Assembly: GCA_027943245.1 (NCBI GenBank)
Contig: JANDJZ010000258.1
Span: forward strand, 1 to 63,757
Source of the DNA: Acanthamoeba sp. SK_2022b
Taxonomy: Eukaryota; Discosea; Longamoebia; Acanthamoebidae
DNA length: 63,757 nt
Direction: 5' to 3'
Below, one piece after another: positions 1-16,387 of the stretch. The notes under the pieces are model-generated. The model had not been told where the DNA came from. It did not search any database and saw nothing but the letters and a program-made list of their open reading frames with translations. The first letter of the stretch is position 1, and each line of letters opens with the position of its first letter. Position numbers and translations under genes: made by a program.

Positions 1-48
1 CGCGCAAATACCCACACCAGCATCACCGCGTCCGTCTATGTTGTCATG

Positions 49-115
<67 letters not shown>

Positions 116-1239
116 CAGTTGTTGGCGGATTGGTGGTGGCGGCTTGAGGCGGCCACGGGCGAGTACCCGGTTGAAGAGGTTGAGGAAGGACTGCTCGACT
201 TCGATGATGTCGTGTCGCCGCTTGGCCCGCTTCTCGAGAAACTTGACCAGCCCCATGCTCACGCCGCTGGATGTGACGAGCAGCAGCTCCAGCGCGCCCA
301 TGTACCACGCGTCCACCCTGTCATCCCACGCGTGCGTGTAGTGTGACGTGACAAGGAATGTTGTTGGAATGTGCGTTCTACGCTAGAGGGGCCTGTGACT
401 GTACCGTTGCATGAAGTCGAAGTAGCCTTCGCCGAGCACGATCATCACTATGAAGACCACAGCTTGCGCCAACTACGCAAACAGCATTAATCAAAAAAAC
501 AATTATCAGTTGTGTACGTGGTGTTATGAACCTACCTCGATGAAGGTGATGGTTGTGATCTCGAGCACGAACAGCTTGAGTCGCGTGCTGCGGTAGGTGA
601 AGGTCGCCAGGTGGCGCGAGGTGGCCCACACTCGAATCCTATGTGCGTGCACATTCAACGCTTTGCGCGTGAGAAAACGTCGCTGCAAACATCAACAAGA
701 AGCAAGAAGGAGAGCCAAGGCTCATGGCGCACCATGAACGGAGGAGCATGACGAAGGCGGCGACATTGAGGAACTCGGGAAGGAACCATAGAAAGAAGTA
801 GAGGTGCAGGTTCAACGGCACGTGCAGGAGCAGGAAGAAGGTGGCTCGCGCTGCAACTCTCGAGTAAGACTGGGGCCCGGCACGAGAGAGAAGAGGAGGA
901 CTACATACCAATGGCAGAGCTGATGACAAAGAAGAGGAAGAAGTGGGTGCGCGACTGTCGGGGCGGGTGCTTCTTTGAACGAAGCAGCAGCAAACATCTG
1001 AAAAAAAAACGATGGAAATTGAAAAAGATAACCCTCAAGGAAGCTCATATCAAAAGAACACCAAGCACAGGGAGCAAAAACGAACAAAGAATCGCAATAA
1101 TTTGTCAAAGTTAAGTGACAAGGTACCGAACGAAGATGGCAATGGCGCTCAGGGCAAATAGGACAAAGAGGATGATGGCCGCCCCAATGTTCAGCTGATT
1201 TGTATACACCACCGTTTCCGGCGGTTGTGGCGTCGCCAT
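1..1239 (-). CDS. Multi-pass membrane protein, 3' partial
   Basis: The gene runs off the left edge. The ATG lies at 1239-1237 and opens MATPQPPETVVYTNQLN, followed by a hydrophobic helix (AAIILFVLFALSAIAIFVR). At least six exons join in frame through GT-AG introns; further helices are THFFLFFVISSAI, LYFFLWFLPEFLNVAAFVMLL, LFVLEITTITFIELAQAVVF and ALELLLVTSSGVSMGLV, separated by short basic loops. Exon joins used are near 1127/999, 942/872, 732/643, 537/476, 395/325 and 165/36. The last visible exon (LVWVFAR) continues outside the window. The spaced helices are reminiscent of seven-helix THH1/TOM1/TOM3-type proteins, but no diagnostic motif was found, so the family is a guess. The intron nearest the edge contains a (TG)n tract on the sense strand. 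Confidence is good that this is a real spliced membrane gene and low for family. Confidence 0.65.
51..113. repeat. (CA)n microsatellite
   Basis: Uninterrupted CA dinucleotide tract of about 63 bases. On the minus strand it is a (TG)n tract inside the last visible intron of the membrane-protein gene, just upstream of a candidate acceptor near 37. Confidence 0.97.
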
Positions 1240-1829
1240 CTCGTTTGGTGAACACGCGGTCCGCTATGCTGACGTCAGCATTTAATCCTGCTTGCTGGCA
1301 TTTGCGGAACGCAGAAGCGGAACACCGTACCACACGCAGCTACCCAGCCAAGCTTCCACAAGAGGCAAGTCTCACCTCACTTCTGGGAGCTGTCCCTAAA
1401 CACTTAAGTTAGACCTCTATCCAACTTGTGCAACCAACCAGTGACAATGGTAAAAGTGAGTGCTAAGTGTTATGGCATCTTCAATGTGCTTTCAGCTCAG
1501 TTAGGCCTACCTCATTTGGTGTTCCAGAGTGACTGGTGAAAACTGAGTAAGAGCATTGTGAGATTGGAAGAGACATCTTCAAGTTTCCCAATCACAGGCT
1601 GTGGAGGGTTTCCTGTTGCCAAACACAGACTTTCCTCTATTTTCCCTCTTCAAAAGAAAATGCCTTTTCCTGTAGGAAACCAAGCCCAGTATTTTGGCTG
1701 GCACAGGGCGAAGTCCTTCTGACCCTCGGTGGTGTAATGAGTAGGCCTTCACCTCGCCGTACCACTGAGGCACATCCTCCCTCCCTTCGAAAAGAACAAA
1801 AAACAAGTATATTTCAATTATAGTTTCAT
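1240..1829. other. Intergenic region between divergent genes, with tRNA-like patch
   Basis: This stretch separates two divergently transcribed genes and should hold both promoters. No convincing coding frame was found. A minus-strand patch at about 1715-1790 folds like a tRNA D-arm (GCC, loop TCAGTGGTAC, GGC), but no proper T-arm or closing acceptor stem follows, so it is at best a decayed tRNA-derived SINE head. Confidence 0.4.
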
Positions 1830-4449
1830 TTGCAAACAATACACGCCCCACCAACCCAGGTGCAAGCTTCATCAGCCACAGCGCGAGAGCCGGTCATCAT
1901 CGACCTCTCGCTTGACGACAGCGATGATGGGCACAGCGGTTGCGTAGAGGACGAGCGCCGCCCTGGGGACAGCGTAACTGGCACCCAGAGCGACAGCACC
2001 ACGGTGAATACCGCAGCGCTCCAGGTGCCTGAGATGATCCACGTGGGGATGGGCGCGGGGAGCGGCGGGCTTCGGCTGGGCCGTAAGCGACCACGCACGA
2101 GCCTCGATTTCAGCGAGGCCGAGGTCGAAGACGAGGAAGCGGAAGTGAAAGAGGAAGACGTAGTGGAGGAGAACAGGAGGAAGAAGAAAGAGAGCGAAGA
2201 CGACAGAGCAGAGAAAGAACAAAAGCGAAGAGACAAGGGCAAGGAGAGATCGACCTGCGAGGAGGACGAGAAGGACGAGAGGCCAACGAGTGAAGACGAA
2301 AAAGAACGAAAGCGAAAAGACAGAGACGAGGAGGAAGAAGAGCTGGACGAGCTCGACCAAGAGACGTCACGACCGAAGAAGAAGCAGAAGAAGGCAAACA
2401 CAGAACAAGACAGCACGGTCGTTGTAGTGGATGACCCCGACCTGTGCGTGTTGGACGATTGGTACGACCGCGAGACCTCGCCCGAGGCCCGGCTCGTCCG
2501 GCGGAAACGCCCACGACACAACACTCGATGCGCGAGCGCTGCGCCCGAGAAGCCGTCGACGAGCGACGACTCGGTTCTCACAGATCTCGGCTTGGGTAAT
2601 GCTCTTCTGGCTCGCCACTGACACGTCTTGGATCGCGTGTGGCGTCGTGAGTGCGCTGACACGATGAGTGCGCAGGCGTGGATGGGGAGGTGGACAGGAG
2701 CGTGCAGGAGAAGGCCCCGGCGTTGCCTGCGGTGTCGTTGCCACGGCCGAGCAGGGACGGCGCTGGATGCATGGCCTCCATTGAGGCCCTCTACGAGCAG
2801 TTCCTGCGCAGCCCATGCGGGGCGAAGCTCGAGCAGAGGCTCCGGGACTGGAAGCGCGCGAAGCTGCAGGAGGAGAGAAGAGCGAAAGCGGAGGCGGAGG
2901 AAGCCGAGAGGGAGCGGCGGAGGGAGAGAGCCCGGGCCGAGAAAGAGAGGAAACGAGAAGAAGCAGAGAGAGCGAAAGCGAAAGAGAGAGCGAAAGCGAA
3001 GGCGGAGGCAGCCGAGAGGGAACGGCGGAGGGAGAGGGCCCGGGTCGAGAAAGAGAGAAAGCGAGAAGAAGAGAAAGCGAAAGCGAAGGCGGAAGCCGAG
3101 AGGGAGAGGGAGAGGGAGCGGCGAAGGGAGAGGGCGCGGCTCGAGAAAGAGAGAAAGCGAGAAGAAGAGAGAGCGAAGGCCAAGGCCTTGCAAGAGAGGA
3201 GGAGACGGAGAGAAGAGGAGGAGGAGGAACGAGCAAGAGCAGAGGAGGTTCAAAAGAGGATCGGAGAAGAAGAACAAGAAGACGAAGAGAGACAACGACG
3301 AGAAGAGAGGCAACGAACCGAAGCGGCGATGAATCGGAGGGGAGATGACGAGGCCAGGCGGAGAGCGGCGGACGAGCAGGAGAGGCAGCGACTGCAGCAA
3401 CGCAAGCAGGACGATCCGATGCGACAGCAAGAGCGGCGGCCGAACGAGAACGAGGTGGCGCCGGTGCCCGCACAGCAGGCAGAGCCCTCCTTTCCCGGCT
3501 TCGACGAGGCGCTCGATCAGTTTTCCGCTCGAGACGGTGCTCCCCTCTCCCTCTGTTTTTGGCGGGAAAGCGCGTGCTGACGTCAGCCGAACGCGTGCTA
3601 GTGGACAGCTTGGCGCAGCTCCTCTTTGCAGACCAAGCGATGACGTCGACGCTCCCCGGCGTCGAGTTCGACGGGCCTTCGCTTCTCAACGAACCGTCGC
3701 ACATCGTCCTGCCCCGCTCTCCGCCGCCGCCGCCACAGCAGCAATTCTGGTCGCCACCGTTCGCCATTGCCGCCACGCCGCCGTCGACGTCGCTCGCTGC
3801 CACTCCCTCGCCGCCCAGCTACCATCATCGTCCCTATCACCACCATCACCAACAACAAGCCATGCCATTCTCGCCCTCGTCGTCGGTGGTCCACTCGAGC
3901 CCCTACGCGGGCAGCAGCGACGTGTGGTCGCCCGCGTCGACGGCATGGCCGGCGCCCACAGCGGCGACGATCGTCCACATCAACGTGAGCGTGCCCGTGA
4001 CCACGTCGACCGACCTCCAGGGCTGCGGCGGCGGCGGCGGCCGCTGGTGGTACGCCAAATTCTCGCTCGACGACGACGACGAGACCGTGGCCAGCGTCAA
4101 GCGCCGCGTGCTCGCCTGGCGCATCACCAAGCGACGCCAGCGCCAGCGCCCACCACCGCCAGCGCACCACAACCAAGCGGGAGGGAGAGAGCAGGAGGAG
4201 GAGGAGCAGGAGGAGAGAGAGGCGGTGGAGAGTGCGGTGGCGCGCAAGGTCGACCAGTGGGAGTTTGTGGTGCAGGAGACGGGCCAGCGGCTGGGCGAGA
4301 GCAGCGCCATGAGCGATTTCGTGAGGGCCCTGCCCAAGGGCAGTCGCACGCTGTTCGCCCTCGTCAAGCTCCCCCACCTCCCTCCTCCTCACCATCACCA
4401 CCACCATCATAACCACCACCTCGCGCATCTCCTCTCGCATCACGTCTAA
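1830..4449 (+). CDS. SIM-containing, coiled-coil protein with C-terminal ubiquitin-like (RBD-like) domain
   Basis: Three exons: 1830-2595, 2676-3536 and 3587-4449; the introns are 80 and 50 bases, both start with GT, end with AG, and keep phase. Exon 1 carries a typical SUMO-interacting motif at residues 22-33 (VIIDLSLDDSDD) and a second hydrophobic-acidic patch near 196-210 (TVVVVDDPDLCVLDD), with basic KKKQKK-type nuclear signals between. Exon 2 begins with a short globular patch (IEALYEQFLRSPCGAKLEQRL) and then a long E/R/K/A coiled coil. Exon 3 has Pro/His/Gln-rich linkers and ends in a compact alpha/beta segment (RWWYAKFSLDDDDETVASV, later WEFVVQETGQRLGESS and RTLFALVKLP) that looks like a ubiquitin-like or Ras-binding-type fold. 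The last segment is nearly identical to a minus-strand copy at 10.2-10.6 kb. No known family name could be given; a nuclear SUMO-linked scaffold is inferred. Confidence 0.75.
4020..4430 (+). repeat. Inverted near-identical repeat, arm A
   Basis: This arm encodes the ubiquitin-like domain and His-rich tail. It matches the reverse complement of about 10190-10610 almost base for base over more than 330 bases, including silent positions and the low-complexity glutamate/histidine stretches. The arms face each other around the purine gene. Confidence 0.93.
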
Positions 4450-4513
4450 GAAGGCGTGTGGCCCAGACACGTGCACGCAGTGTGCTGTGAGGAGGCCAAG
4501 CACGCAACGGTAA

Positions 4514-10074
<5,561 letters not shown>

Positions 10075-10158
10075 AGCAGCAAATAAGAAAGCAACACGCA
10101 TGATTGGTTTTGCCGCCGTGTTGATGCGCATACGGTGAAGATGAAGATGCTGCGAACT

Positions 10159-11563
10159 TCATGCGTGGCTGTGCTCGTGATGAACGAGGTGGTGGTGGTG
10201 GTGGTTATGATGGTGGTGGTGGTGATGAGGAGGAGGGAGGTGGGGGAGCTTGACGAGGGCGAACAGCGTGCGACTGCCCTTGGGCAGGGCCCTCACGAAA
10301 TCGCTCATGGCGCTGCTCTCGCCCAGCCGCTGGCCCGTCTCCTGCACCACAAACTCCCACTGGTCGACCTTGCGCGCCACCGCACTCTCCACCGCCTCTC
10401 TCTCCTCCTGCTCCTCCTCCTCCTGCTCTCTCCCTCCCGCTTGGTTGTGGTGCGCTGGCGGTGGTGGGCGCTGGCGCTGGCGTCGCTTGGTGATGCGCCA
10501 GGCGAGCACGCGGCGCTTGACGCTGGCCACGGTCTCGTCGTCGTCGTCGAGCGAGAACTTGGCATACCACCAGCGGCCGCCGCCGCCGCCGCCCTGGAGG
10601 TTGTTCGAGGTCGTCACAGGGACGCCCAGGTTGATGTTGGTCAACTCGGCCATGTCGGATGCCGGTGCGTGAGACCACAACTGCTCGGTGGCCGCCGGTG
10701 GCTCCGCGTGGAGTGCGGGTGGAAGCTGGCCCGTGCCCTGCTCGTCCTCCTCCAGCAGCAAACGTTCCAGCAGAGCAACTGGCAGGCTGCCATCAGCGTC
10801 GCTGTGTATAATTTCCAAACTGAGTAGAGAGCTTACCGTCGTGAGCGCTCATCAGTTGAGCGAGCGCATCGTCGCCAGTATCCGTTGCTACGCTACCAGG
10901 GCAATCGGGCTTGTCGTAGGGCTTGATCGCCTGTCCCGCATCTTCGGCCAGGCGAGTGTGGGGTACAACGCCAGCCACGCACTTGAGCGACTCCCTCATT
11001 GAACCTGGGCGTGCTGGCGCGTGGTCAGGGCAGTCAGGGCGTTTGCTGACCAGCCCAGCCTGGGGCCGCGTAGGGACTTTGTTGGCTGGGATGTACATCC
11101 CATCTGCCCACACCCTCGATTCTATGCTTTTAGCCATTCCAAAAGGTGTCTTTTTCTTTTCCCTGGACCGCTTTCTTCTGCTGTTCGCTTTCGGCTTCTC
11201 TCTGCGTTTTCGCTTTCGGTTGGCTGTCCTCTCGTCGACGCTGTTCGCGCGAAGGGCTTGCGTGGAGACCACTCCCCGACCGGGTGCCTGGCTGTGAGGG
11301 CAGTGGTCATCTTCTTCAAATCCGCTGTGCCCATCCTCGTCGCTGTCGTCCAGCGAAAGGTCGAAGACCACCTTCTTCCGTGCTAATAGAGCGCGTCTTC
11401 GGAGGCTTAAGCCCCCTGAGTGAGGTTGTCGGGGGCGCCTGGCGCGCAAGGCTGCGATTCTACTACTTCTTCGCGGGTGACTGGAGTCCTCGGGTTGCGA
11501 TTCCGGGGAGGGCAGGCCCGCAGCTTCCTCCTCGCTTGTGATGACGATCGGCTCAACCTCCAT
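10159..11563 (-). CDS. Inverted paralogue of the SIM/ubiquitin-like protein
   Basis: The ATG is at 11563. Exon 1 opens MEVEPIVITSEEE, a hydrophobic-acidic SIM-like start, and carries VVFDLSLDDSDEDGHSG at about residues 65-81, closely matching DLSLDDSDDGHSG in the gene at 1.83 kb. It then has KR-rich nuclear-type signals (RKRKRREK, RRKRSREKKK). Exon 2 carries the ubiquitin-like domain, nearly identical to its partner, and ends HHLVHHEHSHA with the stop at 10161-10159. The long coiled coil of the partner is missing. The join is unclear: a donor GGTAAG at about 10837 is followed only 17 bases later by CTCAG and 35 bases later by ACACAG, and neither puts exon 2 in frame. A tiny unusual intron, a frameshift, or a separate start at MAELTNINLG are all possible. 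It lies tail to tail with the purine gene, 84 bases apart. Confidence 0.65.
10190..10610 (-). repeat. Inverted near-identical repeat, arm B
   Basis: Reverse complement of about 4020-4430. Differences are few: a shorter Gly run, some substitutions before the RWWYAKF segment, and a longer His run. The identity at silent positions points to recent duplication or gene conversion. Confidence 0.93.
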
Positions 11564-11848
11564 ACTTACTGGGCGGTTGCCAGCGTAGGCATCGTTGGAG
11601 GTTTTGCTGAAGGGTAGCTTCGTTTACTTTGTAAGCCCACCCTCTACCTGAGATGCTATCCACTATTCCGATCCTTTCCCTTGGTCGAGGCTCTGTGGTC
11701 GCACGACATGCCAGCACAGTTACCGTGGAACACAGGCCAAATTTTTATAAATTCCAGAAAACACGTAATTTTTCTTGGAATGGAAAAACTAAAATAAAGG
11801 AGACGGCCGTTACGGCCCAGAAACAAACCACAACCTACACCAGACAAG

Positions 11849-12797
11849 ATGTGCGGTAGGGCAGCGTGCACACTGGCACCGGAGGAGATACAGACACAAA
11901 CGCATGCCAAGAAGTTCGAGGATGCAGAGACATACAAGCCCTCCTACAACATTGGGCCTCATCAAACGCACGTCGTCATGCTCCTCGATGCCGACGAGCA
12001 GCCCATCTTGAAGCTGATGCGATGGGGCCTGGTACCTACACGCCCCTTGTGCAGTACTCAATTTCAACAAATCGAAGATTTGATTATTAAATCAGTGCCG
12101 TGGCAGGTCCCAAGCTGGAGCAAGGACGGCGTGGTCAAGATGCACACCATCAACGCCCGCGCCGAGTCCCTCACCACCAACAACATGTGGCGAGGGGTGG
12201 TCAAGCGCAAGCGCTGCATCATACTCGTCAACGGGTACCTCTCAACAATTTTATTTTTGTATTATTGTTAATTATTGTTAATTATTGTTTAACAATAATG
12301 GGCCGCAGCTATTTTGAGTGGATCACGGAGAAGGGGCAGAAGGTGCCGTTCTACATCCACCACGACGACCCCACGCAGCTCATCTACCTCGCCGGCATGT
12401 ACGACGTGTGGACCGACCGCAAGACCGACGAGAAGCGCTACACGTGCACAGTCGTCACCACCGAGAGCAGCCCGCAGCTCGCCCACATCCACGTAAATAG
12501 AAACCCCATCACCTTCTTTTCACGTGTTGTTGATGATGATGATGATGATGATGGATGATGATGTGACCTTCTTCATGTTCAGGATCGCATGCCGGTGATC
12601 TTGGAGAGCGAGGAGGCCAAGCAGGCGTGGCTGCGGGCCGACGGGAACGACCCGTCGAGCGACGTGTTGGGCCTGCTACGTGCCTACAAGGGCCAACACC
12701 TCGTCTTCGACAAGGTCTCCACCATGGTCAACTCCATGAAGAACGTTCGTTAGAGTTCTCTCTCCCTCATCTGAACCAGCTCTGAGTGCGCATGTGT

Positions 12798-12860
<63 letters not shown>

Positions 12861-13241
12861 TGTCAATAGAACTCGCCCGAATGTCTGGTGCCGGTGGACA
12901 AGCTGGCGAGCAAGAAGCACAACATCATGTCGTTCTTCAGCCCCGCAGTCAAATCGGAGAAGGTGAAGAGCGAGAAGAATGACCACCAACGTCGCCCGGT
13001 CAAGGAGGAGAAGGGGCAAGACGACGACCAGGAGGAGCGAAAGATCAAGGTCGAGCCCAAAGAGGAAGGCGAAGAGGAGGAGGACGAGGTGGTGAAGCAA
13101 GAACCCAAAGAGGAGGACGAGGACGAGGTCGAAGAAGTTGAAGAGGACGAGGAAGAAGAGGAGCAAAGGGGCAAACGCAGAAAGCACCAGCCAGCGCGCG
13201 CTGCCGCCACGCGAAAGAAGCAGAGAACTGACGACAAGTGA
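11849..13241 (+). CDS. HMCES: HMCES/SRAP-family DNA-protein crosslink protein with PIP-like motif
   Basis: SRAP proteins bind abasic sites in single-stranded DNA through a covalent link to Cys2. The start ATG 11849 opens MCGRAACTLAPEE, so Cys2 is exposed after Met removal. Later exons give YNIGPHQTHVVM, MRWGLVPSWSKDGVVKMHTI, INARAESL, CIILVNGYFEWITEKGQKV with the conserved Glu, and LAHIH joined to DRMPVILESEEA, carrying the conserved His. Four introns are seen: about 12031-12108, 12237-12308, 12493-12583 and 12742-12868, the last holding a TG tract. The tail begins HNIMSFFSP, which resembles a PCNA-interacting box, then a very acidic region with five psi-K-x-E SUMO consensus sites (VKSE twice, VKEE, IKVE, VKQE) and ends with basic residues. 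The core is intact; the SUMO and PCNA roles are inferred from motifs. Confidence 0.93.
12799..12858. repeat. (TG)n microsatellite in HMCES intron
   Basis: TG tract ending 10 bases before the acceptor AATAG, so it occupies the usual polypyrimidine position. Confidence 0.97.
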
Positions 13242-13487
13242 CCCTGTGCGTGTACAAGCTGATCCTGTTAAGTCGTCGCTGTTCGGCGTGCGAAAAACAT
13301 TTTATTTATTTTATTTTATTTTATTTTGCGGGCATTTTGGGGCAGCGTTTCTTTTTTTTCTTTTTTTTTTGTGAGACACGAGACATGAATTGCCACCCAC
13401 AACTTGACACGGACAATGAAGCCTCCGCACAAGCCTTATTATTTTTTCTATCATCGAGACCCCTCGCCAAACAAACCAGCCAACACG

Positions 13488-14658
13488 ATGTTCGCACTCA
13501 TGCACGCCGAACAGCAACGGCTTAATAGGCTTCGAATTACGCGTAATATGCAGGAGCTGACCGAGAGGTTAGAAGAACAGAACAAGATACTTTCCGAACA
13601 AAGAAAGAAGCTGCTAGCAGAGATTAAACAGGTCTCACGCCTCCTGACCCAACCTCAGCTCCATCGAGCTCAGCTTCCCCGTTCCCACGAGGCAATGGTC
13701 ACATTCGATACTACTGCCATGCCTGGCCTGCAGGTCGTGTGCAGTGTCGCCAGATCCGAGCTCGCCACAGTCTTCCAAGGCCAGTTCCGCGAATCGATGG
13801 TCGCTGTTAAAGTGTTTAAGACGATAGGAAGATACCATACGGAGTTAGCCTGGTTAAGGTACGTCATCAGTTCCCTACAACCGAGAAGAGACGAAGCTGA
13901 CGGCAGGAGGAACAGTGTGCTGGGAGGACACCCGAATATTGTACGACTGCGGGCGTGCTACGTGACTCCTCGCCCATGCCTTGTGACCAGCTTTGCAGTC
14001 TACGGCAATCTCTTCACCTACGTTCGTTCTTGGATGAAGCTGAGCACCAGCTCCGACATAGTTCGCCTACTTCTGGGCATCGCTCAGGGCATGGCCCACC
14101 TCCACGAACACAACATCGCCCACACCAACCTTATTCCCTCTAACATTCTGGTAATATTTGTGCTGCACCCAGATCTGGGTGATAAGCTTAGGCTGACACG
14201 ATGAGCACTGTTACAGGTGAACCAAGAAGGGCAGCCCGTGGTGGCGGGTCTCAGCTCGGCCACGTATCTGACATCCACGCAGGAGATATCAACCAAGTAC
14301 AGGAATCTCATCAAGATTAACTGGCAGTACATGGCGCCCGAGACAATGGTGGCGCCCTTCAAGGGGTCGCACAAGAGCGACGTCTACTCCTTTGGCGTAA
14401 TCGTGTCGTTCGTGCTCTGGAACAAGGTGCGCACGTTGCGGCTTGTTGCCCCTGCCTGGGAGCTCACCCTCTCTTGAAACTGTACACCACGCATGTCGGC
14501 GACAGGTTGACAGACTGTCCTGTGAGGAGAGGCCACAGGTCCTGTGCTCCGTTTGGTACACGCGGCTCTCCGTGCTGCGCAAGCTGTGCAGGGCCCGGGA
14601 CCCCGCCCTGCGCCCCACCTTTGCGCAGATCGTCGCCCACCTCTCCTCTCTCTTGTGA
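13488..14658 (+). CDS. TKL-like pseudokinase with N-terminal coiled coil
   Basis: The start was set at ATG 13488 (MFALMHAEQQRLNRL); an in-frame upstream ATG also exists at 13416. Residues about 10-55 form a coiled coil (MQELTERLEEQNKILSEQ). A kinase fold follows: VAVKVF with the beta-3 Lys, GGHPNIVRLRACYV, PCLVTSFAVYGNLFTYV, and LLLGIAQGMAHLHEHNIAH. The catalytic loop reads HTNLIPSN instead of HRDLKPxN, so the catalytic Asp is Asn. The DFG site reads VAGLS, so the metal-binding Asp and Phe are lost. YMAPETM and SDVYSFGVIVSFVLW are kept, as is the C-lobe Arg in DPALRPTFAQI. Introns lie at about 13859-13904, 14151-14217 and 14427-14505. A signalling scaffold is inferred. Confidence 0.82.
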
Positions 14659-14719
14659 CCATCAAGCTCAACAACAAAAAACAAGAACGCATTATGTCAA
14701 AGAGATAGCGGGACAGCGA

Positions 14720-16222
14720 TTAGGCGGTGGAGACGACGGGATAGGACACGTCGTAGAGGAGACCGCACTCGCCGCACACGGGGACCGAGGGGGGACCGCC
14801 CTTGCAGCCGGTGCCGTCCGAGGGCTTGTTGTCGATGCCGCACACGGGGTTCGATCGGCGCTTGATGCGGATGTAGCCCTTCTCGCCCCACACCGGCGAC
14901 CACGAGTTGCGCACCAGCCAGTAGTCGCCCTCCTTGGCGTCCGTGCCGTAGCCCACCAGCTGATGATCGTCAAACACGTCGGGTCAGTGTGTGCGTGTGC
15001 GCGCGTGCGTGTGCGTGCACTTGTGTGCGTTACCTGAACGACGTGGTTGATATCGGGGTTGGTCTGGTTGCAGCCGTCAAACACGCCAGACTCGTAGGAG
15101 TGCCACGAAGAAGCGTCGACGTTGATCACCAGGGGACCAGTCGTGGTCAGAGCCTGCAGGAAACAACCGCGCGAGCAATAAATATAAAATAATTAAAAAT
15201 ATAAATATATATATACATTTATAACACGAATGCCACGCGCTATTGGGGGATAGTGGCAGGCGCACCTCGATGACGGGATGGTATTGGTTGGAGGGCAGGA
15301 CGACGTAGTTCTTAACCTTGGCCACCACGGGCGTGCGGGTGGAGTTGAAGGAGCACGAGAAGGCCTCGCCCCAGTACGAGCGGTACCTGCACTGGGAGGT
15401 AAGCACACACGGCGATGAAGACGAAGGAGACGACAACGACATCGTACGGGTAGGTCCACTCGGAAGCCAGGCCGCTGTTCTTGGTCATGAGGTTGCGGTA
15501 CACGAGCTCGGCCGTGCCGCCCTGGCAGCCGCCGGTGCCGCCGCACTGGTCGGGGTTGGGGATGCAGTCGAGGATGTGCTGCTCGGACAGGATGGGCAGC
15601 TGGCCGGTGGCCAAGGCCCAGTAGGACTCGAGCGTCTCCGACGAGCCGAACGTCCAGCACGAACCGCAGCGGCCTGTACATTAAAATTATTTATTTTTCT
15701 CTTTTTTTAAATGAATTAAAAAAGAAAAGAAGAAAAAGAGAGAAACGTGTGCGCAATAAAACAGATGGGGCTACCTTGATCCTTGACGGGAGAGATGATG
15801 CCCTTCTCGCGCCAGTCCACATGATTAACGGCCACGCTCAGTTTCTCGTTGAGGTCGGTCCACGCCGACTGCCATTGAAGGCCACCCCGCGGGCCGAGAG
15901 CAGCCGCCACGCCCTTGTTGTAGCCCAGAAGTTGCCTGATCTCGGAATCGCTTTGGTCGGTCAGATGGTTGACTCCCTGCTTCCAGGATTTGGAGGTGTC
16001 GCGGTTGTGCGCCCTAATGGCATTCAAACGAGCCTCGAAAATGGCGCGGCGCGATGCGACTTCGTCATCGGAGGCGTAGACGCGGCCGAATTCGGCTACG
16101 TAGCGCTCGAACGTGTAATTGTCCAGGGCCTCCCACGTCGTCTTCGTGGCGGGCCTCGCCTCTGCGCTCGCAAGGAGCGCAAGGAGGAAGGCCAGGCTTC
16201 CCAACAGGATGGCGAAACGCAT
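14720..16222 (-). CDS. Papain-family (C1A) cysteine protease, cathepsin-like preproenzyme
   Basis: This is a secreted or lysosomal endopeptidase. The ATG at 16222 was chosen because [22 protein letters not shown] is a clear signal peptide; an upstream in-frame ATG at 16261 would bury it. The propeptide has an ERFNIN-like helix ([28 protein letters not shown]) and GVNHLTDQS. The mature enzyme begins near [16 protein letters not shown]; the catalytic Cys lies in [11 protein letters not shown] after an intron, followed by LSEQHILDC and [10 protein letters not shown]. The catalytic His is in [12 protein letters not shown] and the Asn in [18 protein letters not shown] Cys-rich tail ([21 protein letters not shown]) extends past the usual end. 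Four introns are placed; the one at about 15677-15773 is very AT-rich. All catalytic residues are present. Confidence 0.93.
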
Positions 16223-16387
16223 GGTTAAGTTGTCGAATTGTTTGTCGAATTCAAGGGCCACCCAAACTTAACCTCACCGGTCGCGGTTATTTAACTGTCG
16301 GCGATTAGCGTGGATTGACCATTCGCACAACCTTTCCTAATAAACGGCAAGCACACTGTGGGATGCTTAGGCAATGTGGGCAGCTGG

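Noticed and set aside
1715..1790. tRNA gene on the minus strand
   Set aside because: A D-arm-like hairpin is present, but there is no T-arm of the GGTTCRANYCC type and the acceptor stem does not close.
1826..3430. Long minus-strand open frame opposite the coiled-coil protein
   Set aside because: It is Leu/Ser/Pro-rich low complexity produced by the antisense of a Glu/Lys/Arg-rich coiled coil; no domain and no splice logic.
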